This document shows, piece after piece, positions 50,601 through 62,032 of a stretch of DNA of 64,000 bases. The notes beneath the pieces were generated by a model. It ran no database searches. It was not told the origin of the DNA and worked only from the letters and a program-made list of their open reading frames with translations. A program made the position numbers and the translations under genes. Location of the stretch: NCBI GenBank assembly GCA_001599915.1, contig BCIG01000028.1:186001-250000 (forward strand), written 5' to 3'. The stretch's first letter is position 1, and each line of letters opens with the position of its first letter. The DNA is from Symbiotaphrina buchneri. Taxonomy: Eukaryota > Ascomycota > Symbiotaphrinales > Symbiotaphrinaceae.

Positions 50601-51897
50601 TCAGGCTGCTGCAGCATGCGTATGGTCTTTGCTACAAGTAGGCGCCGGGGCCCACGGGATACCCTCTGTTGGTGGCCCTGCTCCAGAGACAGTGGACACC
50701 TTCACCAAGACGGGTATTATCGCCCCTGTCTCTAAGCGGAAGACACGGTGGTTAATCACTGTGGCAGTATATTAGAAGACATAGTCACAATCTGTGATAA
50801 GATTTCTCTAGACGCACCTCTTAGTATAGATGTGATAGCGGTAGAATGTGCAGTAAAGGAGATGAAAGTATTCCTATCATGTGCGAATACATCATCTAGA
50901 AACAGCTTCATGCGTTGATCTAGTGCCGCATTTGTCTCTCGCTCATTGGCTCTCCAAAGGAGATCTTCCTCACTAAAGCCAGGCTCAAATGAAAAGTCTG
51001 GAAAGTGTTCGTGGATATACTGCTTCGTACTACGCCGGTCACAGGTGTGGATACCCATGGCTTCTCGCAAGAGCTGAGTCTTGTTAATGGGGTAGGCCAA
51101 AACAAAGAGACTTGGAGCCGTTACCTCTTTGATTACTGGTGAAAATGGCCGGTCTGCCGGCAGCCGCAGCCCAGCAAATGTGATCTTCGCCGTATCGCAA
51201 GTTCGATAAAGCGGACTAACATAGTACGACTGTGGGGTAGGTATATGCTCTTCCTTTATCTCCTTTTCCCATAAATCGTGGGCTGCTCGGGCCTGCTCGA
51301 TGCCTACATCGGTCAAATGGGCGTCGGCCCAGGTTGAAGTCTCATTGCCGTCTAGGGCAGACCAGTAGCAATTCCATTCCTCCTCTCCATAATACGCCTC
51401 CGCCGTGTTGTGGTAGCCTTGGCCGTGTCGGCCCATGAATAACAGCTTATACTCCACGCCCGGCGCACTGGTCTTGTTCATTTGCTTCACGTAATACTCG
51501 AATCGTTCCCACTGGGTCTTCTTCAGTTGTGGATCGAACTCCTCGTCCGAGGGGTATGAGCGCGGTATCAGGCCGAAATTGTGCGCAGTCTAGAGAGTCA
51601 GAAAAATAGGCATTGGCCCATCATTGGTTGTCGCTGGGTGCACTCACATATTCAAAGCCATCAGGATTCGTCTCCTCCTCGTCTTGCAGGAAGAAGCCCG
51701 TAACCGTGGAATATTCCAGATGGGTGGGCTTAGTACCCTCCCCCATGATGATAAACAGCGCAACCAGGACCGTTAAAAAGAAAAGGAACGGGCTTCAGTA
51801 TGTCGCAAAGAGTCAGTCGAGAAGAGAGGGATGTTGCAGGAAGATTGGGCAGAGCCTAGATTACATACATGACAAAATCTCTCCGCCCACGTCGCAT
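50601..51897 (-). CDS. Membrane-anchored/secreted phosphoglycerate mutase (histidine phosphatase) family protein
   Basis: Histidine-phosphatase-superfamily protein of unknown substrate. I splice 51897-51869, 51792-51648, 51589-50818 and 50758-50601 to 1104 nt, 367 aa. The first exons give MRRGRRDFVIPFLFFLTVLVALFII, a signal anchor or uncleaved signal. That is unusual for the cytosolic Pmu1-like relatives and suggests the endomembrane system or secretion. The catalytic domain has the phospho-acceptor RHG in LFMGRHGQGYHN, LTDVGIEQARAAHDLW, SPLYRTCDTAKITF and a second His in SFTAHSTAITSILR. The last exon adds VINHRVFRLETGAIIPVLVKV, the normal end of the domain, then a short Ala/Pro tail. The alternative is a cytoplasmic protein starting at MGEGTKPTHLEY. 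Confidence 0.82.
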
Positions 51898-52448
51898 AGA
51901 CGGCGACTGAGGGTGATCCGAACTGGCTCTACGAAGCATTTAAGCCACTGTCCCTACGCAAGGTGGGGGCTGAGAGATCCCAAGAAAGTAGGTAGGCATG
52001 GAGGCTATTGGCTCGCCAGAATGGCGAGTGGAACATGTACAAATTATTACTGCTGGGACCATGGACTTAATGAAGCATTTAAGGTTGGTTTGACACGGCC
52101 TCTGACTGACGTCGCATTTTCGCGCCATCGCTCTACGTAGTGTGCCGCGGCCCGATCCGAGGCACAATCATCAAGCTAAACCCTCCAAAAGACTGCCGCA
52201 CAGTACGGAGTATGTCTTCTTGGAACTTGACACCAGGCATTCTATTATGTTGTCCAACTCAAGATCCCCCCAATATTGATACTCCTCGTTATGATCTTTT
52301 ATCCTCATTGACCAAAGTGCAGCTGCCATTTCTCCACCTATCGGAAGATACCCACCAGATCCCCCTCTTTTTGGCATTTCAAGCCACTACCTTTCTTGTC
52401 TTGGTTGCGCACGCACTGTGTGCTGATTGCGTTGGAGCCCTGGCGGCC
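51898..52448. other. Intergenic between mutase-family and small F-box-like genes
   Basis: Upstream of the mutase-family gene and 3' of the next one. GTACGGAGTAT occurs at 52203-52213. No gene seen. Confidence 0.6.
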
Positions 52449-53132
52449 CTAGTACCACTGCAATGCAAGTCCATCGCGTGATTCGATCGTATAGACAACA
52501 GCTGGAACTTGTTCGTCGACTTCTTCCTCTACCTTCATGTTCACGCACTGTTCATCAAGAAAGGCACAGAGCATCTTTCCGTCCACCCATTCCACATCAA
52601 AAGGATCCGTTGGGCATTCAAGCCGAAGGGTGTGGAGATTCGTAAGAGAACGAAGCGCCCACCAGAGCCTCAAGCCAATAAGCATGTCGTTGTTGATGCA
52701 AGCAGATCTGCCGATCACGACAGTCAGATCGCGCGTCTTCCTCAGATGGCCTAGTTGTTTGGCAGCGTTGAAAGACCCTGCTTCTGTACCCCACCACGTG
52801 TCGGTATCAATGATCACAGTCCGCAGGAGGTTAAGGCGCGCTGGGGCAACGAAGTCCGTGAGAGAGATATCCCCTCTGAAGACGAAAGGGTTCTGGCCGT
52901 AGAATGCTGTCGCGACCTCGTGACAAAGCTGGCGACAAGTCCGCATAAGTGCTAGATCCGGCTTCAGGAAACTCTTGAAATGCGTATAATAACTGCCCGG
53001 ACCGAACTTGACCTGTATGGACCCTTCATCCATCGGAAGGGCCATGACATAGATGTGATCTCGGACTTCTCGAGGAAGGAGAAGGAAAGGGGATGGTGTC
53101 GAAGAGCTTAGAATCTCCTGACTGTCCTCCAT
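52449..53132 (-). CDS. Small F-box-like fungal protein, unknown function
   Basis: Single frame encoding about 227 aa from the first ATG (MEDSQEILSSS). The frame continues five codons upstream to a TTG, next to an ATACCAG that could be a splice acceptor, so an extra 5' exon is possible. FLLLPREVRDHIYVMAL is the LPxEVRxxIY F-box-like motif, followed by DLALMRTCRQLCHEVATAFYGQNPFVF, the typical next block of this large Pezizomycotina family. A Leu-rich strand (LRLWWALRSLTNLHTLRLECP) follows. Function is unknown; homologues are highly multiplied and variable between species. Confidence 0.7.
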   Translation of the reverse strand: MEDSQEILSSSTPSPFLLLPREVRDHIYVMALPMDEGSIQVKFGPGSYYTHFKSFLKPDLALMRTCRQLCHEVATAFYGQNPFVFRGDISLTDFVAPARLNLLRTVIIDTDTWWGTEAGSFNAAKQLGHLRKTRDLTVVIGRSACINNDMLIGLRLWWALRSLTNLHTLRLECPTDPFDVEWVDGKMLCAFLDEQCVNMKVEEEVDEQVPAVVYTIESRDGLALQWY

Positions 53133-53785
53133 ATCCAAATTGTCCAACCTGGTATTAGGATTGCTGAGATGTCTTCTTGAACAGTGACCTGCAGGCTCAC
53201 GAACAGCAGATGTTGGTAATTGTCAGAGCTTGCGACTGAGAACGTGGGGATGCTGATAACATACAGACGGCGGAAGATATTCACTCTTGTTAGGTTTCGA
53301 CTGTGAATTTCTGAAATGAATATTTATCTGATGAAGTGCGGAAGGAAGGAGCAAAGGCCAGCAACAGAGCCTATCGAAACATATTCGCAATCAGATCCAT
53401 AAGCCGACCAAGGCAACTGAGCGCGACATTTCGTCGAGCGAGTGGCTCAGGTAAGGAGAATATGTGGCCAGCTGCTCGACGAGAAAATACGGTGTTTTGT
53501 CAGTGAGCAAACGTGTGATCTCAGACTTGCAGCAAGTGCTGGGGCGGGAACCGACATTTCACAAACAAAGCAAACCACTGCACGGCGAGCGGTTGGCGGA
53601 GACGAAAGTGGAGAAGAAAAAGAGCATATCTTTGTTTCTTGTTGGACTGACTTTACACAGTCTGTTTTGAAGCAACGCATGCCAGATACAGTTGCAGTAC
53701 GAGAATTGCCAACCTTGTCAGGCCAGGAACTTCTTCATGCATTATCATAGCTGACAACCAAACGCCGACCCATGTTTTTTGAAAC
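53133..53785. other. Intergenic upstream of the small F-box-like gene, downstream of eIF3i
   Basis: Several short open frames overlap here on both strands, but none shows a domain or a plausible splice extension. Confidence 0.55.
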
Positions 53786-54964
53786 CTAAGCCGCCATCCT
53801 CGCACGCTCCCTTTCCACCTCGTACATGAAATCGAAATATGACTTATCAAAATGGTGCACGCGCACGTATCCATCTTCCCCTCCACTGCAGTACCCCGTC
53901 CCATGTGGATGTACCGCAACGGTGTTCAAGGGACCAAAATGACCCCTCACTCTGCCGATTTCATCTTCGAAGATCTTATGGTAGAATCGAGCCTCGAACT
54001 TTCCTTGCCGAGCCGAGGTTGTGGTGACATCCATAGCCGCCTGACCGCCACCTAGGATGACGAAATCCTTCTTCGAGGTAATAGACGCGCTGTTTATCGG
54101 GGTATCCGCGACATATGTCTTGAGCACTTCCAGATTCCGGGCGGCGATGAGCTGTACCGGCATCAGCACTGCAGAAAGCAAACAAGAGTGCGCAACATAC
54201 CTTTGCAGTCTTGTCCTTCGATGCAGTGATGAAGTAGGTACGGTCAGGTGCCCACTGGAGGTCATTGATTTGAACATCATCGTGGGCAGGAACATTAAGT
54301 ATCTGCGTGCCGTCCTTCGGGTCGTATTGAGAGACGCTCCCATCTTCGTGCCCCGCGATGATGTACTTTGCCAGATAGCTCCACCCTGCCACAGTTGCCT
54401 TGCTGTCCTCGCAAGTTATCGTTAACCTAGGCTCCTCCGCCTGCTCTGCCTCGACATCAACCACGATATCAAAGACTACGATGGTTCCCAGGAAACCCAT
54501 CCGTTTCTCCGTGACCGCCAGAAGCTGTGTTCCATCTTCTGAGAACTCCACTCGTTTGATTGCTGTGTTGAACTCCCATGTCTTCAGGCATTTCGCAGTC
54601 TTCACATCCCACAGCTTCACGGTGTTATCGGCAGCACCAGTAGCCAGGAGGGTGGTCGTTGGGTCAACATCAACGGTCCACAGAGCGCCCTGATGGCCAT
54701 GGTATGTTCCCAGTCGCTCGCCGTTCGCAGAAAACCAGACGCAGACAACATGATCCTTGGAGGTCGAGAAGATCAGATCGCCATCTTTCGAGTACCTAAT
54801 ACAAATTTGGGTCAGCAGAGCCCTCAGCGACGGCGACTGTCGCCCCCTTGGAGCTGACATACTTTACTTGGGTTAATGCCCGTTCCTAGAAGAGGTCAAC
54901 AACCAGACACAGCACAAAGGAGGAATATATAACTTACGTGACCGGACAACAGAATGGGTCTCAT
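53786..54964 (-). CDS. TIF34: Translation initiation factor eIF3 subunit i (Tif34)
   Basis: Seven-bladed WD40 propeller of the eIF3 complex, needed for scanning and 43S assembly. Exons 54964-54938 (27 nt), 54885-54863 (23 nt), 54795-54201 and 54151-53786 give 1011 nt, 336 aa. The spliced start [31 protein letters not shown] is the canonical eIF3i N-terminus and is wholly missed if the two tiny first exons are skipped. Blades include [31 protein letters not shown] and [28 protein letters not shown]. The C-terminus reads [33 protein letters not shown], the highly conserved last blade. Diverges from the C1-THF synthase gene. Confidence 0.96.
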
Positions 54965-55572
54965 TTTGTGTTCTGCAGGAGGAAGAAGAGAGGTGGACGG
55001 CGGGGATAGTTGGAGTCGTCGTCGTTCGCCTGATCCTGTCAAGATTTCGCTTTCTGGCGTCGCAGCAAGTGTGTGGTTTACACGAGCCAATCAAGGTGGC
55101 TTCCGGCTTCCAGATATGGTTAATGTATCTCTGAGGTACCTTAGTGCCAAGATTTCTTCGCTGAGTCATGCAGTCGCGGGTACACCTGTAGGGCACCTCA
55201 CGGTACTGTACCTTACTCTCTCTGGTGGGGCCATACCTGGGGCGGTACCGGAGAGCCTAAAAGATACTAGGCAAAGAAACACAGTTTGAGCCTTGTGGAA
55301 ATTTTTTGATGTTCTTACGTGTGGTTGTGGAAGAAAGAAGTATTATTAGTATGTGGTAGGCACTGGTTCGTGATGTGATGGCATCGCAACCTCCTAAGAA
55401 GTAGAGCTACAACCAGGCGGGTGCAGACAGGTCAATTGGACGTCTTTCCAATCTGGTGGCAGCCTTGGACACGCTCTAGGGCCCGGGTTCTAGAGTACAC
55501 TCTTTTCATGCCGCCTCGTCTGTGAGTACGAAGGTATATTCGGGCCATCCTCCGACGGTGGGATGAGAGAGG
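54965..55572. promoter_or_regulatory. Divergent promoter region eIF3i / C1-THF synthase
   Basis: Shared upstream region with GAGGTACCTTAG at 55132-55143. The right part may belong to the 5' UTR of the synthase. Confidence 0.55.
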
Positions 55573-58500
55573 ATGGTATACACCGGAGCTAAAATTTCCT
55601 TCGCACATGGCCGCCGAGTCACCGCAAATACTCTTCGACGCGGGGCAACACCACACTGCACGCATTTATCTGCCTCCTTCTCCTCTTCCCCGTTAAGCAG
55701 AAACAATCTCAGCAGGAAGGCAGCAGACAAGCGACTGCAGTCAGCACGTCCAGGTACATCTACAACCACCGCCCGCCTGCCGGTGTGTAGCCGCCAAGCG
55801 TTCTTCAGCCCTTCGACTGAGCCCGCCAGGAGATCCTTCTCCAGCAGCACCGTCACCATGACTGCCACGAAGATTGATGGAAAAGCGATTGCGCAAAAAA
55901 TTCGGGAACGACTCAATGCGCAGATTGGAGAGAAGCAGCGTTCCAATCCCAGATACAAGCCTTCACTCACTATCATACAAGGTACGCTTACGCGCGGGCT
56001 GAGCATCGTCTCCCAGAGGAATTGCTAACATGACGGGCTACAGTGGGCGACAGACAAGATTCCAGTAAATACTATCTATACCTGGGTGCCAGATTTCGTT
56101 GATTAACAATGCATAGGCACCTATGTCAACATGAAATTGCAGGCCGCTCAGCAGGTACGTAGCACTATCTCTCTCCTACCTGCTCATCTCACCTGACAAC
56201 TGTTCAATTAGGCCAATATCATCTGCGATGTAGTGAAGCACTCAGAGTCCATCACCGAGTCCGAGTTGCTTGACCACATCCGGCGACTGAATTACGATAC
56301 GAGCGTGCACGGAATTCTCGTCCAGCTCCCCCTACCGAAGCACATTTCTGAATACGTGGTCACGTCCACAGTGGCTCATGAGAAAGGTGTGGATGCATTC
56401 GGCCCCGCAAACATCGGCGAGCTAGCGAAACGTGGAGGCAAGCCTCTGTTTGTACCGTGTACGCCAAAAGGTGTCATGGTGCTTTTGGCCGAAGCTGGTG
56501 TACAGTTGAGTGGAAAGAATGCGGTAGTTCTGGGCAGGAGTGATATTGTTGGAAACCCCACGAGCTATCTTCTAAGGAATGCCGATGCCACCGTCACTGT
56601 TTGCCACTCAAAGACACAAGGCTTGGAGGAGATCGTAAAGCGGGCGGATATCCTCGTGGCAGCAATCGGACAGCCGAATTTCGTCAAAGGGAGTTGGCTT
56701 AAACCAGGGGCTGTGGTAATCGACGTCGGTACGAACTCCATACCCGATGCCACGAAAAAGTCTGGCTACAGATTGGTGGGTGACGTCGACTTCCTGTCGG
56801 CTGTGGGAGTCGCTTCGCAGATAACTCCGGTGCCTGGTGGTGTCGGACCCATGACTGTGGCCATGCTCCTGCAGAATGTCGTCGATTCTGCTGATGCGTA
56901 TTTCGAAAGGCAAAAAGCGAGACATATCGTCCCCTCGCCTTTGAAATTGCGAACGCCAGTGCCATCAGATATCGCAATATCCCGTGCTCAGCACCCAAAG
57001 CTGATCACGCAAGTAGCTGAGGAAATAGGGATTGCAGAATACGAACTGGAACCGTATGGCGCGCATAAGGCAAAAGTCGACCTGTCCCTCTTGAAACGGT
57101 TGGAACATCGCCGAAATGGACGTTATATTCTGGTAGCCGGCATTACACCGACGCCCCTGGGCGAGGGCAAATCTACCACCACCATGGGACTTTCTCAAGC
57201 CCTTGGGGCACACCTCGGAAAAGTAGCCTTTGCAAATGTGCGACAACCTAGTCAAGGCCCCACCTTCGGTATCAAAGGTGGTGCGGCTGGCGGCGGTTAC
57301 AGTCAGGTCATTCCCATGGACGAATTCAACCTGCATCTGACCGGCGATATTCATGCGATCACTGCCGCAAATAATCTTCTGGCCGCCGCCATTGACACTC
57401 GGATGTTCCACGAGGCCACGCAGAAGGACGGCCCCTTATATAGAAGATTGGTACCGGAAAAGAAGGGCAAGCGGGAGTTTGCGCCCATCTTCTTCCGAAG
57501 ACTGAAGAAGTTACACATCGAAAAGACGGATCCAAATTCCCTGACTCCTGAGGAAATCAACAGATTCGCTCGTTTGGATATTGACCCAGAGACTATTACT
57601 TGGAGAAGAGTCTTGGATGTAAACGACCGCCATCTCCGAGGCGTGACTATTGGTACCGCGCCTACGGAAAAGGGGCTGACTAGAGAGACCGGCTTCGACA
57701 TTTCTGTAGCTAGCGAGTGCATGGCTATACTGGCTCTCAGCAACAGTCTTGCGGATATGCGAGAACGTCTTGGCCGGATGGTAGTGGCAACGTCGAAGAC
57801 GGGTGACCCCATTACGTGTGACGATGTTGGAGCAGGTGGAGCTTTGGCAGCTCTGATGAAGGATGCTCTTAAACCCAACCTCATGCAGACCTTGGAAGGC
57901 ACCCCTGTTTTTGTGCATGCAGGTCCATTTGCGAATATTAGTATCGGAGCTAGTTCAGTATTGGCTGACAAGCTTGCCCTCAAGCTTGCTGGTACTGAGC
58001 CTGATGAGGATCATAACGAAAAGACTGGCTTTGTCGTTACTGAGGCCGGTTTCGATTTTACAATGGGCGGTGAACGGTTCTTCAACATCAAATGTCGTTC
58101 ATCTGGGCTTGTGCCAGACTGCGTGGTCATTGTCGCTACAGTCCGGGCTTTGAAGGTCCATGGTGGTGGACCCGATATCAGTCCTGGCGCACCTCTACAA
58201 AAGGAGTACACGACGGAGAACGTCGAGCTGCTTCGCAAAGGTTGCGTCAACCTGAGGAAGCACATCAGCAATGCTAGGTCATACGGTGTTCCTGTGGTCG
58301 TGGCAATCAATAAGTTCGAGACTGATACAGACGCCGAGATTGCCGTTATTCGTGAGGAAGCTCTTGCTGCTGGGGCTGATGATGCTATTCCGGCCAATCA
58401 CTGGGCTGATGGTGGCAAGGGTGCCCTCGATCTTGCAAAGGGCGTGATTGCGTCCAGTGCGAAAGAAAAGAACTTTCAGCTGTTGTACAGTCTTGAAGGA

Positions 58501-58901
58501 AGCGTGCAGGAACGCATCGAGAAGATTGGGAAGGAGATGTATGGGGCAGACAAGGTCGAATTCAGCGAGCTCGCTCAGAAGAAGGTGGATACGTACACCA
58601 GGCAAGGTTTTGGCAATTTACCCATATGCATTGCTAAGACTCAATATTCGCTGAGCCATGATCCCGCTCTGAAGGGAGCGCCAACCGGCTTCACGGTGCC
58701 GATCCGTGATGTGCGGTTGGCAGTAGGTGCTGGCTATCTGTAAGCGTTCTGCAGGCCCCCGAGCATGACTGTAGCGCTAATACTGGATATAGATACGCTT
58801 TGGCTGCTGACATCCAGACGATCCCGGGGCTGCCCACTGCTCCCGGCTACATCAACGTGGATGTGGATCCGGAGACTGGTGAGATCGACGGCCTCTTCTA
58901 G
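55573..58901 (+). CDS. ADE3: Trifunctional C1-tetrahydrofolate synthase, possibly dual-targeted
   Basis: Methylene-THF dehydrogenase, methenyl-THF cyclohydrolase and formyl-THF synthetase in one chain, supplying one-carbon units for purines, Met and fMet. Exons are 55573-55981, 56044-56064 (21 nt), 56117-56154 (38 nt), 56212-58739 and 58793-58901. From the ATG at 55858 ([19 protein letters not shown]) the protein is 939 aa, the cytosolic size. From the in-frame ATG at 55573 it is 1034 aa, with a 95-residue extension rich in Arg/Ser and nearly free of acidic residues, ending [11 protein letters not shown], like a mitochondrial presequence. The catalytic Tyr..Lys (STYVNMK) spans the small exons. 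The synthetase P-loop is [11 protein letters not shown] and the substrate block [22 protein letters not shown]. The last exon adds [19 protein letters not shown] and ends DGLF. Confidence 0.94.
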
Positions 58902-59698
58902 GTCATTGTCGGAATCGTTACGGATAGAGATAGACTACTTCAACATGTCTGGCGTGGCTTCTTTCAACACATTTTGATGATATCCTGTTCCCGGGTCTAG
59001 AAGCACTTTAACGTGGTTATGCGGCATCTTCAACACCGGCGCAAGAGGCATATAAAAGGATGGCATGTTGATTACTTTATATGATCCCCGCATTCATGCG
59101 TGGCAGAACAGTGAAGATATAGAAAACAATTAAGCAGAAATGATTCGATGTGCACTTCGTCTGAATCATGCTCTGCTCTCTACTGCGTGTATCTATCTTA
59201 CCTGAGGTAAATTTAAGACCCCACGCGAAGTTCTTAGCTAGCGCTTTGATGGTGTGGGCTCTTACCGCGGTCCATTCTGTTTCTTACCTTAATAAGCCAG
59301 TAATAGGCCGACGATGCCGACATCGCAGCACTTGGTCCATCGAAATATTATTGATACTCTAGACTATCTTCGGTTTGTGACTCAGTCTTGCCCTCTTACC
59401 TCCTGAGCATTCATTTGATATATAACCTATTAATCCTCATCATCGTCGCCGACTACGACCGACGGATACCGGAGCTCTGCATACCAGTCCTTTGCTCTGT
59501 TGCTGCTTGGCCGAGTCCCGAAAAGCGCCGAACCCCACACCAGTCTAGCAGAAAGAAGCCCTGACCTCATTTGCCCTCCGCCAGTTGGAAGAGACTCCAG
59601 ACTCCAAGCAATACTACCGTACCCGCACCCGCACCCGCAGCCGCAGCCGCTGATATACGTCGGCGCTTTCCATCCTCCCTCTCTTCTTTTTGGCAATC
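58902..59698. promoter_or_regulatory. Upstream region of the isocitrate dehydrogenase gene
   Basis: C1-THF synthase 3' flank, then the isocitrate dehydrogenase promoter and leader. The leader carries a short hexanucleotide array of CCCGCA/GCCGCA units at about 59622-59648. No gene seen. Confidence 0.55.
59622..59648. repeat. Hexanucleotide (CCCGCA/GCCGCA) microsatellite in leader
   Basis: Four to five tandem imperfect hexamers about 50 nt upstream of the first isocitrate dehydrogenase ATG. They open as Gly/Cys or Pro/His dipeptides, but only as an artefact of the repeat. Confidence 0.75.
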
Positions 59699-61521
59699 AT
59701 GAATGCAATTCCATTGCCTGCAGCTACCCGACGACTAGGCCTGTCACTTTCTCAGCAGACCAGAAGGCAGCTAGCACAACGGCCGCAATTCGGAACGAGT
59801 TTCGTGCATTCTCGAAACATGGCGACCGGCTTAAAGAAGATCAAGGTCAAGAATCCGGTGGTGGAGTAAGTGCCCTTCCTTTTGCTCACCCAAAGGTGTC
59901 AATGGCTACTGGGCATGGCTAACCATACTGGAAATGTAGACTGGATGGAGACGAGGTTGGCCAACATTATTCTATGACTCACTGTGCTATGGCTAATCAA
60001 ACACTGGGTCATGACAGATGACAAGGATAATCTGGAAGGATATTAAGGACAAGGTGCGCAAACGTCGTGCACAGACTCTTATGCCCATCCATCTGACCTG
60101 GTGCCATACAGTTCATCTTTCCGTATGCGCTCGAATTTCGACCTCATAACGGAAATGGGAATGTTGACGATCGCTCAGATACCTTGACATCGATCTAAAA
60201 TACTATGACTTGGTACGGCAGTCGCTCTTGTATGTACCAGGTCACATACTGAGACATAGTGCAGGGACTGGAATACCGTGATAAGACCGAGGACAAAGTC
60301 ACTCTTGATGCCGCAGAGGCAATCAAGAAATATGGTGTCGGGGTCAAGTGCGCCACAATCACACCAGATGAGGCCAGAGTAAAGGAATTTCACTTAAAGC
60401 AGAGTATGTTTTCGGAGGCGTTTACCAAGCGCCCGAGCTGATATTTCGTGCAGTGTGGCTATCACCGAATGGTACAATCCGAAATCATCTGTACACCGCC
60501 CCGCCGCATAAAGCTCTCAGCCCTAGCTAACACAGCAACAGAGGCGGCACAGTTTTCCGCGAGCCCATTGTCATTCCAAAAATTCCTCGGCTGGTCCCAG
60601 GCTGGAAGGAACCCATTATTATTGGACGTCATGCATTCGGTGACCAATACCGGGCGAAAGATAAAGTAATCGAAGGCAACGGCACTCTTGAGATGGTCTT
60701 CACCCCCAAGGGCGGAGAGCCGGAGCGTATCAAGGTCTTTGAGTTCACCAACGGTGGTGGTGTGGCTCAAACTCAGTATAATACCGATGACTCGATTTCA
60801 GGGTTCGCCCATGCCAGTTTCAAGCTCGCCCTGAGTAAGCCGTTGCCGTTATATATGAGCACCAAGAACACTATCCTCAAGAAATATGATGGCCGCTTCA
60901 AGGATATATTCCAGGAGATATACGAGTCGACCTACAAGAAGCAATTCGAGGAAAAGGGTATATGGTACGAGCACAGATTGATCGATGACATGGTAGCGCA
61001 GATGATCAAGAGCTCAGGTGGCTTTATCATCGCCATGAAGAGTGAGTTATTGCAATGGCTTGCTTTTGCAGCGATCGTCTGGCTGACGGCATACAGACTA
61101 TGACGGTGATGTACAATCCGATATCATCGCCCAAGGCTTTGGGTCCCTGGGTCTCATGACCTCCGTCCTGATCACCCCTGATGGCAAAGCGTTCGAATCT
61201 GAAGCGGCGCACGGCACAGTGACGCGGCACTACCGCGAATGGCAGAAGGGCAACGAGACATCCACCAACCCAATCGCTTCGATCTTCGCCTGGACACGGG
61301 GCCTGTCCCGTCGTGGTACGCTCGACGAGACGCCAGAGGTGGTTGCGTTTGCGGAAAGCTTGGAAAAGGCCTGTGTTGACACGGTGGATGTGGACGGCAT
61401 CATGACTAAGGATCTAGCCCTTGCTTGCGGCAAGAAGGACCGGAAGGACTATGCGACGACCACGGAGTATCTGAATGCCGTTGAGAGGCGGATGAAGAAC
61501 AATCTCAGGGAGAAGCTGTAG
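59699..61521 (+). CDS. idpA: NADP-dependent isocitrate dehydrogenase
   Basis: Oxidatively decarboxylates isocitrate to 2-oxoglutarate, yielding NADPH. I derived nine exons: 59699-59864, 59940-59955 (16 nt), 60018-60053 (36), 60112-60122 (11), 60179-60212 (34), 60265-60403, 60454-60490 (37), 60542-61041 and 61099-61521. All introns are GT-AG; the sum is 1362 nt, 453 aa. Residues 1-40 form an Arg/Gln-rich mitochondrial presequence. Met41 ([24 protein letters not shown]) is the usual cytosolic start. Motifs are [43 protein letters not shown] (substrate loop), [19 protein letters not shown] and [10 protein letters not shown]. It ends REKL, not a canonical peroxisomal tripeptide. A. nidulans idpA makes several compartment forms from alternative starts, and the same layout is seen here. 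Confidence 0.96.
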
Positions 61522-62032
61522 AGTAGACTACATTATAACTAGATACCACCCGTAAAAGAGGAGGGCGCCGTGAGGCTGGCTTGTTGGAGAGACTGCAGTT
61601 ACAAGTTGGTTCAACAATGTACAGTCATTGTCAGAATGCATTGCACCATTATTGATCAGAAGGCCCATCTTGGGCCGTTCCCTGTTGCGATAATCAACAT
61701 GCAACCTCACTCGCGCGAGAATTTGATAGTTCAGATTGAATTTTATACAGAGCATATAGCATCATTGCTAGGCCGGTCGGGGTGAGTCCCGCGACCCCAC
61801 CGCCGATGATGACGATAAATAGGGGTATATAATAATGTACACAGAAAAAATACAAAGCTCGGCCCCAACGAGCTTGATAATCCAACAGCAACCCAGCGCC
61901 AGTATGGCCGCCAAAATCTTTCCCCTTGTTTTTGAAACATCCAAAACGCCATATGGCAACCCCAAGAGAGTCATATATAGTACACATAATATAACAGAAA
62001 CCAACCCCGGCCGTGGTTGAGGTGGAGCGAGC
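61522..62032. other. Convergent 3' intergenic region
   Basis: Between the ends of the isocitrate dehydrogenase and kinase genes. No gene supported. Confidence 0.6.

Noticed and set aside
53442-53919. Three overlapping frames near the eIF3i 3' end
   Set aside because: No conserved motif; they overlap the eIF3i 3' UTR and intergenic DNA.
57351-57983. 210-residue minus frame inside the C1-THF synthase gene
   Set aside because: Antisense shadow of the formyl-THF synthetase domain.
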